This document shows positions 10,901-23,638 of a stretch of 64,000 nucleotides of DNA, one piece after another; positions within the stretch are counted from its first letter, which is position 1, and every line of letters begins with the position of its first letter. The DNA lies in contig NC_045447.1 in NCBI RefSeq assembly GCF_002776525.5, positions 24,239,002 through 24,303,001 on the forward strand, given 5' to 3'. Under the pieces are notes generated by a model that worked only from the letters and a program-made list of their open reading frames with translations, did no database searches and was not told the origin of the DNA. The stretch comes from Piliocolobus tephrosceles. Its lineage: Eukaryota > Chordata > Mammalia > Primates > Cercopithecidae. Position numbers and translations under genes: made by a program.

Positions 10901-12130
10901 CCCCAACCTGGGCCTCCAAAACCCTCATTTCCTCTACGCTTATAGGACCTGAGCAGGCTTCATCTGAACACAGGGTTTCAGTCACTAAAGTCCCACTTAG
11001 CCATGATCATCAAAACGCACATTTCACTGGAATAGCCCACTCCCCAGCTACACAAAAACCATGCATCTGGGTGGATTCTCAGCCCTCTTGTTTTTCTGGA
11101 GACCAGAGACAGGGGTGTGAACAGCCTGAAGTCACATAGCAAGTACGTGATGGGTCTCCTGACTCCTTGTCTGTTTCGTATTTGGAAACAGAAAAGCAAA
11201 ACTAAAAATACCAACTCTGAATTATGCCTTTTCAGGAGTGGAGAGGGGGCTGACCTTCTGACAGTTTCCTTCTGATACAAAGACATTTGCATGAAGTGAT
11301 TCCCCAAAAGATCTTGGAGAAAATACCTTAGTTTCTCGTCTCCTCCCTTGCTCAGCTAAAGCAAATGAGACTCTGGATTGTTAAAATAGCAACTTAAAAT
11401 GGGTAAGTAAAACTACAGAATGCAAAAAGCAAAGCTGTTTGAAGATCCCAACCCCAAAATGTTTCAATTCTGTACATCTTTAAGCCAGAACTCAAAGCTC
11501 CACTTTCCTTTTTGAAAAAGGAAAGAGGCACACAGCAGTTCCCTGATTTCTCTTTCACAGCAGCCGTGTGCCAGCAAGAATGTTTTTACTTCGTTCATTA
11601 GTTTATAGCTTATCTCATCCCAAAGGTGTTTTGACAGTAGTGGGGAGCAGGCAGGAGAAGAATCAAAGTAATGGGCAAATGTCAGGTAATAAGAAAGGCC
11701 AGGAAACATTAGTAAACAGCAAGGAACAGTTGTTATAATGAGCTGCCTAGTAGCCAAATCAATGAGGAAAATCAATCCATTAGCAGGCTTACACTGCCCA
11801 TAAGAGAAAAAATATATATCTGATGATCAGAAGAAAAATTTTCTTTGACATGATGTGAAAAAATAAAACTTTATTGTTTAATACACTGAGTGAGATTTGG
11901 GGGTTTGTCTATTGCAGCAACTAGCATTAATTACCCTGACAAATCCCCACTGCTTTACCTCCCCCAACCTCCCACAGATACTCAGTGTCTGTTGAATGAA
12001 GAAATGAGCACCAACTCCGCACCAGGTTCTCTGATTTCCAGGTGACGTCCTATAATCTTCCTATTAGGTTGGGATGTTTTGCCTTTTATTCCCTAGACAA
12101 GGGAATAAATGCCTTGGTCATGTAGATATT
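10900..12130. other. Intergenic, nothing recognised
   Basis: No repeat consensus or coding signal is convincing. The 109- and 103-residue open frames are chance. 'aaataaaactttattgttta' near 11860 is AT-rich but has no transcript context. Confidence 0.45.
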
Positions 12131-12335
12131 TTAGACTGGATAATTCATTGTCATGGGGGGACTGTCCCCTGCATTGTAGAATGTTTCATGGCAATCCTGC
12201 CTTCAGCCCACTAGCTGTCAATATCACCACCACCTTCGGTTGTGACAACCAAAAATGCCCTCTGCTATTAACAAAAGTTCCTACAGCCAAAAAGTACCCC
12301 CAGTTGAGAGTCACTGCCCTAGGCCTATGATCTGT
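12130..12335 (-). mobile_element. MER5A-type hAT-Charlie MITE, antisense
   Basis: Antisense MER5A: 'ctgcattgtagaatgtttca', then 'ttcggttgtgacaaccaaaa', then 'ccccagttgagagtcactg'. Confidence 0.8.
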
Positions 12336-13930
12336 AAGTACATTTTCTACATCATTCTCTGCCAACAACCCCTATACCCCACTTCACACACTACAAATCC
12401 AAGATACAAAGATGGAACAGGATGGGACAGTCACAGGAAACACACCTGCTGGAAAGAATGGGACACACACAGGAGTCACAGGTTCAGAGCTGCTCTGAAA
12501 TCCTGCTGGGCAGATGTCCTGAAGGCTCCAGCTCTGGGTGAGGGGCTGTGAATCTTCTGTCAGGGAAGCTCAGCCTTGTCCATTGTTCTCATGACCACTG
12601 GATCCACTCTTTGGTTGGGGGCTGGGGGAAGGTTCTCCTTCCCACAACACTCCTTGGAGTTTAAATAGTTTCCTTAATCCACTTTCTGTTCATGGGAGGC
12701 TGGCATCCCAGGGATTGCTTTAACTCTCAAAGATTGTGCAGCCCAGACTTGAGGCTTCTTTGGTGTTGCATTTCACTCAATAACTTAAGAGGCTTCTGAT
12801 GTCTTTGCCAGTGAACACAGGCAAAGTTCTTTTTAAGATACACTTCCTAAATCTGCCTTTTCCTTTTCTTTTTCATCACCTTGTTTCTCTCTCTCTTCAC
12901 CTAATAGCAGCTACCTTGAGGCTACATGGAAAAATCAATGACAAGACCACACCTCTAATTTGATCTTTGACCTGAGTCATTTCCCAAACAGGAGATTTTA
13001 CTGGGCCTTTGCCACGTAAATCCCTTTTAAATTCCATCTCATGTTGTGTGGAACCTAGAAATAGTCTGCTGTTTCAACTCCAAGGTCCCATCTTTCTGGG
13101 CTCTATTATTCAGAATTTCTGCTTGCAACTCATCTAACAATTTCTTGAGCTCAAGTAATACTCCTAATACCTTGCCAAATACAGCTATGCTACCATCACC
13201 CTATTTTCCTACTTGTTACCCTGAAGTGATGAGTTCAGTGAGCACTCTTTGCCCTTCTAGTCATCACAGGTGACAACTTTCCAAAACCTTGACCTGATCT
13301 CCATCTTTCCAGTCTATGGTTCAGTTTCCAATCACCTGTCTCTTGACCACTAAGCTAAAATCATTTCTATTATCCTTTTTTTAATGAAGCACCCTCACTA
13401 CCAGTATCACTACCAGTATCAATTTCTGCATTAGACTAATTGGCACTAGCTGCTAAAACAGACAAATCCTGAAAATTTCAGTGAATTACTAAAATAAATG
13501 TTTATTACTCACTCATTCAAAATCCAATGAAAGTAGGGAAGACCTTTCTCATCTTGGAGCTACAGAGGAGAAAATTGCTTCTAGAACTTAAGCAATAAAG
13601 GACGAGATTCTTTAAAAGGCTTCGAGGGATAAAGGCCCACTTAACCTGGGTAAAGAGATCAGATTAAAGGTGTGCTTCCTCTCTCTTCATGACCTTGGCA
13701 AACTCAGTGGACACGTATTGCATATGGTGTAGCTCTAAGACAGAGGAGGACCATTCATGAGTATGGTCACCTGGTGCCCCGTGAGCATCACCTCCCTCCA
13801 AGTGACTTGTTCTGTACTGGCTCCCAAATATCAAGAGAAACATCAATAAGCTTGGAAGCCTCCATGAACAGGGGAGTAGCTTCTATAGAGAGCTAGAAAC
13901 TGTGGGATAGGAGAAGCCAATTGTAGTAGA
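12335..13930. other. Intergenic, mostly unrecognised
   Basis: No gene is seen. The stretch from about 13430 ('aattggcactagctgctaaa') to about 13850 reads like an old DNA-transposon or LTR fossil, but I cannot name the family. Confidence 0.4.
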
Positions 13931-14310
13931 CTATTATTGTTCACAAATATTTGCTATCCCTTCCTAAGAACAAATTTCCCTTCCCCACTTCATTGGCATA
14001 GGCTATGGCCAATACCACATGAGTGAAGGTGATATGTTTCACTTCTGGTAGAAACTTTCAGAAACAGGGTATGAAGACTCGTGTTCTCTTTTTCTTCAAT
14101 CACCATGATCAGCAATGTTTTAGATAGAGTCTACTTGATCAACCTGAGTCCTGGGGTGAATATGGGTTGGAGCAGAGTAAAGTTGTTTTAGCCTGTGTTG
14201 AATACATAGTGTGAGCAGGAAATTAACCTTTGCTTCTAAGAGCTCCTGAGATCTTGGATTCGTTTGTTACTACAGCATAACCTAGCTTGTCCTGACTAAT
14301 AACACCAGTG
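13930..14310. repeat. Old interspersed repeat, family unresolved
   Basis: The closing phrase 'ttgttactacagcataacct' followed by 'tcctgactaataacacca' is typical of the 3' ends of old mammalian repeats. I cannot assign the family by eye. Confidence 0.4.
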
Positions 14311-14659
14311 AAGGAAATGCAGGAGATTGACCCAAAGAAGAAAGAACATAGTCGGGAACAAGGTTGTTGTCATCAACAACCTGAAGAGCCAAAAGAAAAA
14401 TCAACACTAGATTTGCTCATGTGTCACTCCCAAACTGCGGAAATCACAGGGACGTAGCTCAGTTTAAGGAATGATGTTCTGGAAGAGTAATGAGCAACTG
14501 GTGATTGGAGTTAACTGCAGAGGAGCAAGCAGCAGTCTGAGATAAGAGAATGGGAGATGGCTCCAAGGCCTCTCTCTTCCAGTGCTAAGATGCTGTCATT
14601 ACATGAAAAATCTGTATTAAAGGTAGCCTTTGGCCCAGGAGTTTCCACATGTCAGTGAG

Positions 14660-15028
14660 TACTATGGTCTGAAGGTCTGTGTACCCTATCAAAAAAAAAA
14701 AAAAAAGATATCTTGAGGCTTAATCCCAAATGCAATAGTATTAATGGGTGGGGAGAAGTGATTAGGTCATGAGGGCAGAACCTTTGGGATTAGCGTTTTC
14801 ATAAAAGAGGCCTGAGGGAGTTGGTTTTTCCCTTCCTCCATGTAAGGACGCAGCAAGAAGGCACCATATTTGAAACAGAGAGCGAGGCTTCACCAGACAC
14901 TGAATCTGTTGGTGCCTTGATCTTGGACTTCCCAGCCTCCAGAACTAAGACCAATAAATTTCTATTATTTATAAATTACCTAGTTTATGGTATTCTGCTG
15001 TAGCAACCATAACAGACTAAGACAGTGA
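14660..15028 (+). mobile_element. Solo LTR, ERVL-MaLR-like (old endogenous retrovirus relic)
   Basis: The order fits a MaLR-type LTR: 'gtgattaggtcatgagggca', 'cataaaagaggcctgaggga', 'accagacactgaatctgttg', 'acttcccagcctccagaact', and an 'aataaatt' signal near 14960. It ends 'agactaagaca'. A 16-A run at about 14691-14706 interrupts the 5' part. There is no internal retroviral sequence. A relative lies antisense at 60908-61262. Confidence 0.65.
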
Positions 15029-16590
15029 GGAAGGCACAGAGACTTAGGACCATGCAGTATCTCAGCTAAGCCAAAGAACCAATCCTCCTGGGGAGGCCCC
15101 AAGACCCAGGATGCAGTACTTCTCAGGAAGTTTCACTGTGTTTTCTCCATTAAACATAGCTATGCATTGGGCATTTGTGTCATTGGGCCGCTTCCTCTTT
15201 CTGTCTCTGTCCTTTTCTCCCTGTCTCTGATTCTCTCTGTCCCGGTTTCCTTTTGTCCCTGGACCTCCGGCCTGTTATCCTCCTCTGTGTCTCTGGGTTA
15301 CTGTATTTGTATTTCTTTTGCCTTTGTGTATTCCTGCCTCCATCTCGGTCTGTCTTTCTGTTTCTGTGCGTCTTTTCACCTCTTTCCCAACCCTCCCTCT
15401 ATCTCTCCCTTATACAAGTTGCCTCCAACAATAAATCACTCAAACACTTTTTTATGAAAAATGCACCCCTAGGAAACTGGTCCTTGAGCATTTCTCTCTC
15501 ACCATAGCTAGTACTAAAACCATTTACTTGTTCAACTGCATCTTCAGTTTCTGACTTGTTGTCTTTTTATTTTTTTAATCACTTTCTTTTCATCCCTCTA
15601 ATGAAGTTTCTCCCCTAACCAGGCAGGCATTACTCCTCTCCAGCCCCAGTGACTGAAACCTTGTGCTCAACCTCTCCACTCTAAATTCTAAAATTGTTGT
15701 CTCTGGCCCTGATTCCAGGGCAGCACTTTTCCTTCCATTGACCCTGAGCTCTGTGTCCAGTTCCAGAAACATTCCCCAGCAAGGCCATGCCAAGGGTGTG
15801 AGCTTCCTCGGAAATGAAGGAAGAGAATGTTCCTGAACACAGATGCCTGAATACTTTATCCACTCCAGCCCTAAGGACCCTGCTAGCCCTCTTCTAAAGC
15901 CATATCTCCTGCTTTTTGCCCACATTCGCCCTTGGGCCTATCTCATGGCTCCTGCTCAAAACCCAGTAGGCGTCTTCTCTCTGACCCCTACTGCCCATAC
16001 CTTCAAGAAAGAACAGAGCACAGTCCTAGTAACTAGGAACCTGGGCTGAGCTTCAGCTCCAGCCCTGCCACTCGTGTCACCCTTCTGAGTCTGTTTCAAA
16101 ATTGAAGTAATAGTGCCTACCTGTCAAGGTTGTATGAGAATCAGCAAAGGTCATATACAAAAAGGTCCTGATACAGAACTGGAATAAAGGTGGTGATGCT
16201 GAAACATTTATTCCTGTTCTACCACAGCACCATCATGTCCCCACGCCCCTCCTCATCTTCAGGGCTGACCTGTAGCTAGGAGGCACAGGAGTGGCAATGC
16301 TGACTGTTTATAGCCAGAATCTACTCTGGTGGGTCAGCAGGGATGCAGTTCTAGTTATTGCTTTGAATATCCCCATACCCACCATCACCACCAATACCAA
16401 AACTCCCTCATCTCCACCTTCACATTCCCTATCATCTCCATCCATAAAATACACTCAAAGCCCAAGCAAAACCACCCCTTCCTCACTCTAAATTCCCCTT
16501 GGATCCCTCCTAACCAGTGATCATCTGTCCACACCTTGAATTTCACTCACCAGGCATCAGCTACGAAGTGTAATGTACAGTGTCCCCTCA
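15028..16590. other. Intergenic, pyrimidine-rich, one MIR
   Basis: 15170-15420 is strongly C/T-rich, which creates two overlapping but meaningless open frames. About 16080-16210 is a sense MIR ('gtgcctacctgtcaaggttg'). No gene is recognised. Confidence 0.45.
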
Positions 16591-16770
16591 AAACACTTAT
16601 TTGGCACCTACACTGTACCCTGGACTTGGGAGACTTGGCAATGAAAAAGACATAGTCTCTATCCTTGAGATGCTCACAGGCTAGTGGGTGGCAGCCACGG
16701 GTAAATAAGTCATGATAATGCAGTGTGATAAGAATAGTCATGGAGATGTGGGCTGCAGACACACTCAAAA
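16590..16770 (-). repeat. L2 fragment, antisense 3' tail
   Basis: 'ttatttggcacctacactgt', 'gagatgctcacaggctagtg' and 'gtgataagaatagtcatg' follow the antisense L2 tail. Confidence 0.6.
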
Positions 16771-17403
16771 GAGGGAGCTCTAACTTTGCCTGGGGCTGCC
16801 ACTGTAAATGCAGTCTATAGCTAATCCCTTTGCTCCTTAATAGCAAGATCCACTCAGCACAGCTCAGCACTAAAAGCTAGTACCATCCTCCTGAGAAGTA
16901 TGGCTACAACCATGGAAAAATAATAACAATCTCCAACTTCAGATTTAGGTTGCATCTACATCTCCAGGTTCTGAAAGAGTCTGGGCCACAGAGTCAGTAT
17001 CCAAGGAATGAGAGATGGTCCACACTCTCAGCCAGGCCTCACAATTTAGCAGCATTCTTACTTAAAACTGAGTAATAATCTCAAGGCCAGAGAAGGAAGA
17101 AAGGGTCCAACGAAATAGTCTGGTTGGCCAAGACTCCTTGGGCTCCACCTGGCTGGCTCAGAATTGCAAATGCTCTGTCACAACCAGGTGCATCTCTCTA
17201 CCTTGGTGCTGGCTGTTCTCTATTCCTGAATCTCTGCCAATCCTCTCTCCACATGGACACCACTCTCTCAACCAGAGCTTGTCACCTACCCAGAGACAGG
17301 TCTACTCCTACATTCTAACTGGAACCAAATGGCCATCAAATACAAAGTCATAACTCCAGGCTCTTTCAAGGAAGTGCTTATTAGCTTTAAGAGTGGGGCC
17401 AGG

Positions 17404-17705
17404 GGCTGGGCGCGGTGGCTCACGCCTGTAATCCCAGCACTTTTGGGAGGCCGAGGCGGGCGGATCACAAGGTCAGGAGATCGAGACCATCTTGGCTAAC
17501 ACGGTGAAACCCTGTCTCTGCTAAAAGTACAAACAGTTAGCCGGGCGCGTTGGCAGGCACCTGTAGTCTCACCTACTTGGGAGGCTGAGACAGGAGAATG
17601 GCGTGAACCCGGGAGGCGGAGCTTGCAGTGAGCTGAGATAGCGCCACTGCACTCCAGCCTGGGTGATGAGCAAGACTCCATCTCAAAAAAAACAAAAACA
17701 AAAAC
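17404..17705 (+). mobile_element. AluY-like SINE with perfect 15-bp target duplication
   Basis: A full dimeric Alu starts 'ggctgggcgcggtggctcac' and contains the young-type 'gatcacaaggtcaggagatc' block. It ends in an A-rich tail. The direct repeat 'aagagtggggccagg' sits at 17389-17403 and again at 17706-17720 without change, which argues for a recent insertion. Confidence 0.92.
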
Positions 17706-17929
17706 AAGAGTGGGGCCAGGTTCTGCAAGATCTCATGTGTCCGGCAACATCACCTGCCTGGACCAGAGCCAAGAACGAAGAAAAGGAATTTAAAAATGTT
17801 TCTCTGTGAAGCCAAAATAGACACTGTGAAATCTGTGCACTAATGCTCATCCCATGACTCATGGAAAGTTTGTTAGGACCGCAAACAGTGTCCACTGACT
17901 CCCATTTCTTTTCTATTTTTGGATCTCAG

Positions 17930-20390
17930 ATACACAAAATTGGAATCATCATCATTCTCAAATTATGTCACATTGTCATCAAGGTTCATACCTGGACTTA
18001 CTTTTATTAAGTCAGTTAGTTAATTAGTTGCAATGCTATAAGTACCTAATAACTCATGACATAAAATGAAAGCTAGGACCTGGATGGGGCATCAGATGAC
18101 ACCATAAGAAACCCCTTGCCAACCCACCCTCTGATCCCCCTGCTCAGGGTATCTATCACCCAGATTCCTGTATTCATCAGTGCTTTGCTCTCCATTTCAA
18201 TGAGTGGTATGTACATACGTCCATATGTGTGTGTGTGTGTGTACCACAAATGCACACTTCTTATTTTTAACTTTATGTAAGCTTTGTTGTAGATAATCTT
18301 TGGAAATTTACATCTTCAATTAATATTGTTGTGTTAAGATTCATCCGCATTGAAGCATGTTGCTGTTGATCCTTTATCTGGATGGCTGAACAATGCCCTA
18401 TTGTGTGGCTCACCACAGTTTATTTGCTGCCTCCCTGATGAGAGGCATCTGGTGTGCATCCAGGTTTGTGCCACTGTGATGATGGTGCTACAGTTAAGCT
18501 CCTTGCTCCTCATACGTATCTCCCGTTGAACATATGTGAGGGCTTCTTTCAGGTGTATGCCTATAAGTGAAATAGTTGGCTTTCACCCTCTTGAGAATTT
18601 TGATTAATCCAAAGGGAAGCTAGATTTAAGCAAAGCAGGAAGAAAGAAAATGATTAAGAAGAAAGGAAAAGAAGAAAGATTTCTGAAATTTTGATTTTCA
18701 GGGCAAATTCCGCATAGGAATAACATCGCTCTTTGTGATTCAATAAGTGCAGAAGACTCAATAGCCTTCTATTTCTTTAGTTTTCTAAAGTTAAAATGTT
18801 ACTTTTATAATCATAAAAAATAAACTGCTTTAAAAGTTTAAACTATATTTTAGAAAGGTTTCTATTCAAAATGGTTGCACTTTTTCTGTGGCCACTTAGA
18901 AGACGGTGAGTTAGCCACTGAAATTTTCTATTTCATCAAATAGCTCTTTACCCAAGAGAACCAGAGAGAGGAGGTCTTGCCAACCATCAATGCCAGTCCA
19001 GGAAAGTAGGGCTATGCCCAAATAAGCACCCTTGCAGAAAGGCTGTGGATATTGCTCAAGTCCAAAAAATATCTAGAAGTAATTGCTGAAAAATGAGCTT
19101 TTTTTATTAACTCGAGCAACAGAGAAAACATATGCTGACCCAACCCAGCCGCCCTTGCTAATCCCTCATTTGCACATCATGAGGAAATTGCTATGGCACA
19201 TTCTGAAAAATATATTACTTAGCAAACAAGGATGTAAGCAAAGATGTGCAGAAATGGGTGGAAGGAACAACCAACAAGCAAAGAGAAGACACAGGGAAGC
19301 ACGAGACCCTGAAAACGTTAACGGTAGAAGCATCCTTAGCAATCAAAAATCTCCCTCTCCCCATTTAACACATGGAGAGGAGAAGGCCTGAAAAGTAGAA
19401 AAAATTTAGAGTCATCTTGTTTAAATAAGAGTAGAAGCTGTAAAAGACATCAACTCCAATCACTTTTCCAATAATCAAATTTCCTCTAAAATTTTCTCAA
19501 TAAGTGGCCGTCCAGGTCCTGTCCTTACCCTTGAAATGGAGAGCTCCCACCTCTGGAAACAACATGATTTATCTTTGGACGTTATTGACAAAGTCTTTAA
19601 ATTGAGCTAAAGTGTGCCTTTCAGTAACTTCTACTTATTGCCTAGTTCAACCCCCTAAATGCCATACAGAATGGTAACAATAATAACAGCAACAATAATA
19701 ATAATACCAATCCATAAACAAAATCCAAAAATCTCTAAAAACTGAAAGCATTTGGCAGCAAAAGCTGACCTGAGAGGGCATGTGTTGTTGAGAATCATTA
19801 CCTATCGCATTCAGTATGAGCATGTTGGGCTGCAAAATTATTTCTGTAGTTGATTATTAGGTGTTGTTTCAGACCCCACCAAAAGTGTTATGAAATATAA
19901 GGTATGTGTAATGGATTATTCAGGAGAACCATATATAACTATTACTATTGCAGGTCAAAAATGACCAGATATATGCAATTTCAGACGGTTCAACTGAATG
20001 CTTTTTGAAACCTGGCTCCAAGGACTTGAGATACAGGATTTGAGGGCCTGCAACCATATGGAGAACCTCCGCTTTGAGCATTAACTGTGTGGTAGGTGCT
20101 GTGTCAAGCATGACTCTCAAATTAGTATCTCCACACCAGCCTCTGCCTGGAAGCCCCACATAACCATTCATCTACCTATTAATTGCCTCCACTTGGTCAT
20201 CTAAAAGTCCCCTTAGACTTTGTTTATCTCAATCTCCGCTCTCAAGCATCTAGCCATCACCTGCCCTGCCTCCATTAAAGACGTCTTTACACACCCCATG
20301 CTCAAACCAAAAACCCTCGACTCAGACTTTTCTCTTTCTCTCTCACTCCATATCTAGCATAATATGAAATTATGTCTGCTTGAGTTTAAA
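17930..20390. other. Intergenic, LINE-like remnant then unrecognised DNA
   Basis: About 18240-18600 resembles a very old antisense L1 3' region ('gttaagattcatccgcattg', 'gtatgcctataagtgaaata'). A short GT run lies at about 18226-18242 and an AAT-rich run at about 19676-19706. No gene is seen. Confidence 0.4.
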
Positions 20391-21140
20391 ACATTAATAT
20401 ATCCAGGATCCACTATTTCTTGTGACCCTCAGAGTCATCACCTCATCCAGGCCACCATCCTGCCTCTCCTGGATGATTGCAGTGGTCTCCAAATGGGTCT
20501 CCCAGACTCCACACTTCCTGCTTCAGACTGTTCTCAACACAGCAGACAGGATGATCTTTTCAAAGTAAAATTAGAGCCTGCCACCTCTCCGTCCGTCACC
20601 TTCCAAAGAACCCCTACTCCACTCACCACCACCCCTCTTCCCGTCAAACTCAGTGAAGAAGAAGCCAAGTCCTACCCGGACCCAGGAGGATATACACGGT
20701 GAGCCTCCTCCATCACTCTGACCTTGTGCCCCGCCCCCGCCACTCACCCTCACCCACTGCCCCAGCTGACCTGGCCACCTTGCTGCTCTGTAAATACACC
20801 ATGTACACTGGCTTCAACGCCAGGCTGTCTTCCTCCTGACACATCCATGGCCTCCCCCACCCTATTCAAGTCTTCACTCAAATATCTCCTCTCAATGAGG
20901 TCTATTCTGACAACTCTATTTTAAATTGCAATTAAGATCATTTTCTATCTTTTTTCTTTTTTTTCTAAACCACTTAAGGCTATCTAATATACTATAAATT
21001 AACTTATTTGTTTTAATTACTGGTTATCTCCCCCCACCAGAATATAAGCTTCATGAAAGCAGGGGGTTTTGTCTGTTCTCTTCACTGCTTTATCTACAGT
21101 ACCTAGAACACTATCTTGTACATACTCAAGTGCAGTAACT
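20390..21140 (+). repeat. L2 LINE 3' region, sense
   Basis: The L2 order is clear: 'ctggatgattgcagtggtct', 'acagcagacaggatgatctt', 'tcaagtcttcactcaaatat', 'accagaatataagcttcatg', 'tacagtacctagaacactat'. The open frame at 20364-20702 derives from it. Confidence 0.75.
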
Positions 21141-21234
21141 CATCATTTACCTGTAAGTAATTTACCTTTTGCCTTTGAATCCAATGAGATTCAAGAAGGA
21201 AACAAGAAGTACCTCGTGGCAGCCAGAATAGATC

Positions 21235-21830
21235 TCTGTGTTATCAAAGAGGATATACAGATGGCAAATCAGTATGTGAAAAGATGTTTAACATGATTAG
21301 CCATTGGGGAATGCAAATTAAAACCACAGTGAGATATGACCACACCCTTATCAGAATGGCTAAAGCAAAATATAGTAAAGGCACCAAATGCTGGAGGGAG
21401 GATACAGAGAGGATGCCGGATCTTTCACACATTACTTGTGGGAAGTAAAATGATACAACCACTCTGGTTGTAGGTAACTGCCATACAGTTACCTACAAAA
21501 TTAATTGTAGGTAACTGCCATATTTAAGCAACTGCTTAAATTTTATAGGTAACTGCCATGGTATGTTTTTATCATGGCAGTTAATTTTACCATGGCAAAT
21601 TAAACATGTGTTTACCATACAGCCAACAATTTCACTTTGGGCATTTATACCAGAAAAAGTGAAAACGTGTTCACACAAAATAATCTGTACACAAATATTT
21701 GCAACAGCATTATTCATAGTAACTCAAAACTGGAAATAACCCAAATGTCCTTCAGTGGGTGAATGGTTAAACAAACTGCTGTGTATCCATACCATAGAAT
21801 GCGACTCAGTCATCAAAAGAAAGGTTAAGT
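21235..21830 (+). mobile_element. L1M fragment with internally rebuilt segment
   Basis: Sense L1 3' sequence flanks an abnormal block at about 21468-21600. Before it: 'gcaaattaaaaccacagtga'. After it: 'aaataacccaaatgtccttc'. The block holds three direct copies of 'taggtaactgccat' and inverted copies of the same motif. Confidence 0.75.
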
Positions 21831-21927
21831 TACAATAGCAAAGATTTAGGTTAATCTCAAAGATATTTCTTAATAGATTTGTTCAACCCAGAATGAGTAA
21901 CCATGGGACATGAAAATCATCCTTCAC
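21815..21927 (+). repeat. 113-bp direct repeat, copy 1
   Basis: It runs from 'aaaagaaaggttaagttaca' to 'gaaaatcatccttcac'. A second copy lies exactly 400 bp downstream with about ten differences. Confidence 0.85.
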
Positions 21928-22214
21928 TAGAATTCTTTGAAAATACATTAGATGCTTATTTTAGTAGGTGGTAATGAGTCTATTGCATAACAATTAGGAG
22001 CAATAGTCATGGGGAAGGGATATGACTTAATACCTGCTCTCCCAGACCTGATGGGGAGACAGAAGAAATGGTCAAACATGGTCTAGTAGGACGTATTCAA
22101 TGATAGGGAAGAAAGGGAAGCAATAGGAACATAGAATATGAGCATCTTACCCAATCTTGGAGGCAGGCAGATACAAGAATGGTTTCTCCACACAATTAAG
22201 GAACAGAAGCATTG

Positions 22215-22327
22215 AAAAGAAAGGTTAAGTTACAAGAGCAGAGATTTAGGTTAGTCTCAAAGACATTTTTTAATAGATTTGTTAAACCAAGAATGAGTAG
22301 CCATGGGACATGAAAATCATCCTTTGC
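22215..22327 (+). repeat. 113-bp direct repeat, copy 2
   Basis: Same length and orientation as 21815-21927, about 91% identical by eye and without gaps. The DNA between the copies is unrelated to either. Confidence 0.85.
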
Positions 22328-22814
22328 TAAAATGAGCATAGGAGCATAGTGATATGAAGGAAGAGGACTGGACACTTCCATTTTGCAGCAGTACAGCTAG
22401 TCAATAGTGTATCCAGGGAACTGCAGCTTGGGAAGGTAGTAAAAGTTGAGGCTGGACACTGGGGAGGGGTGGCAGTGAGCAGGGACCAAGCCATGAAAGG
22501 CCTTTCCAAGTAGCCTGAAGAGTCCAGGCTGTGATATAACCAGAAGTAGCAACAGGATGGAGGCTCTAGTCAAACTGGTTTCTACCATACATCACAGGCC
22601 ATTCCTTAAACTTTCCTATTTCTAGAACCTATCTTTTCCCAGGGTCCTCTACTCTCCTCTGAGATCAACCCTCCCTGAGCTCTAAGGCCGAGTTCCACCA
22701 CCACCTCTTTCTCCAGGAAGCCCCCTCAACCCCCTCACTGCAGGGTATTACTCCCTCCTGATTAAGAGGGTGCAGGTATTTATGAACATACATGATCCAG
22801 CAGCACCTACAGTG

Positions 22815-23030
22815 AAGTGTGATGGTGAAGAAGCCAGCAGCCAGCCTGCCTAAGTCCCCATCCTGGCTCTACCACTTGCCCTCTGTGCTTTATTTCCTTA
22901 TGTGTAAAATGAGAATGATAGCTTTATTGTCACAAAAGTTATCTAGGATCGAATAATTTTATTGATATATTTAACTTAGAGCAGTGATTGGCACAAAGTA
23001 AGCACTTAAGAAATATAACCTTTTATTACA
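22815..23030 (+). repeat. MIR SINE, sense
   Basis: 'ccatcctggctctaccactt', 'cttatgtgtaaaatgagaat', 'agcagtgattggcacaaagt' and an 'aagcacttaagaaat' tail match MIR end to end. Confidence 0.75.
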
Positions 23031-23199
23031 TGTTGTGGCCCCCACACCCAACTGCAGGCAAAGCACATCACATGATTAATTAACTTTAGACTAATCAGGG
23101 AGTAGCAGTTAATGTTCTACTCTCACAGACAGTCACCTCCATCTGTGACCTCGTACTCTGATTAAACAATGGTCAGTGCAGGCTGGAAATACACTTTCC

Positions 23200-23410
23200 T
23201 TCCATAGGCAGTCATGTGCTAGAGGTTACAACTCCAAGCCGTGATTTGGGACTAGGTCATCTTCCTAGCTCCTCTGTCTTCATCCTTGGATGACCTAGGA
23301 CAAGTGTCTTCACCTTTTAGAACTTTACTATTCCCATCTGTACACTGAGAATGAGTTTCTAGGAGGTTCAAAATGACAGAGGGCTAGGCAGCACTTTGCA
23401 AAGAGCTGAT
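23200..23410 (+). repeat. MIR SINE, sense, next to the TNFSF15 promoter
   Basis: A diverged MIR ('ttactattcccatctgtaca', 'ctgagaatgagtttctagg') ends about 50 bp before the ETS/IRF-type site. Confidence 0.6.
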
Positions 23411-23464
23411 GCAAATGTGATTTCCGTTTCCCAACCTGCAAACCACACACCTCCCATCCCTCAC

Positions 23465-23474
23465 TTTCACTTCC
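23465..23474 (-). promoter_or_regulatory. Candidate ETS-IRF composite element (GGAANNGAAA)
   Basis: The complement of 23465-23474 reads GGAAGTGAAA, an exact match to the PU.1/IRF composite consensus, within a longer GGAAGTGAAAGTGA. It lies about 120 bp upstream of the kappa-B site and fits a ligand made by myeloid cells. Binding is inferred, not shown. Confidence 0.45.
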
Positions 23475-23584
23475 AGAAGCACACTCCCCAGACTGGCACA
23501 GCTGGTAAGCCTCCAGTGCAGGGAACAGGTATATTTTAATTTGCCCCACCCACTGACTTGATGAATTCTTTCTCTTCTCCTTCA

Positions 23585-23594
23585 GGGACTTTCC
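23585..23594 (+). promoter_or_regulatory. Canonical NF-kappa-B site GGGACTTTCC
   Basis: This is a perfect kappa-B decamer, 45 bp upstream of the TATA box and about 300 bp upstream of the start codon. TNFSF15 is known to be induced by TNF, IL-1 and microbial products through NF-kappa-B, which makes this a strong functional candidate. Confidence 0.65.
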
Positions 23595-23638
23595 TAACTT
23601 CCTTCTGTAAACGAAGGAAGGAGCACATGATCATACTG

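Noticed and set aside
15167..15507. Two overlapping hydrophobic, Ser/Leu/Cys-rich frames of about 100 residues.
   Set aside because: They arise from a C/T-rich tract and resemble membrane proteins only through composition.
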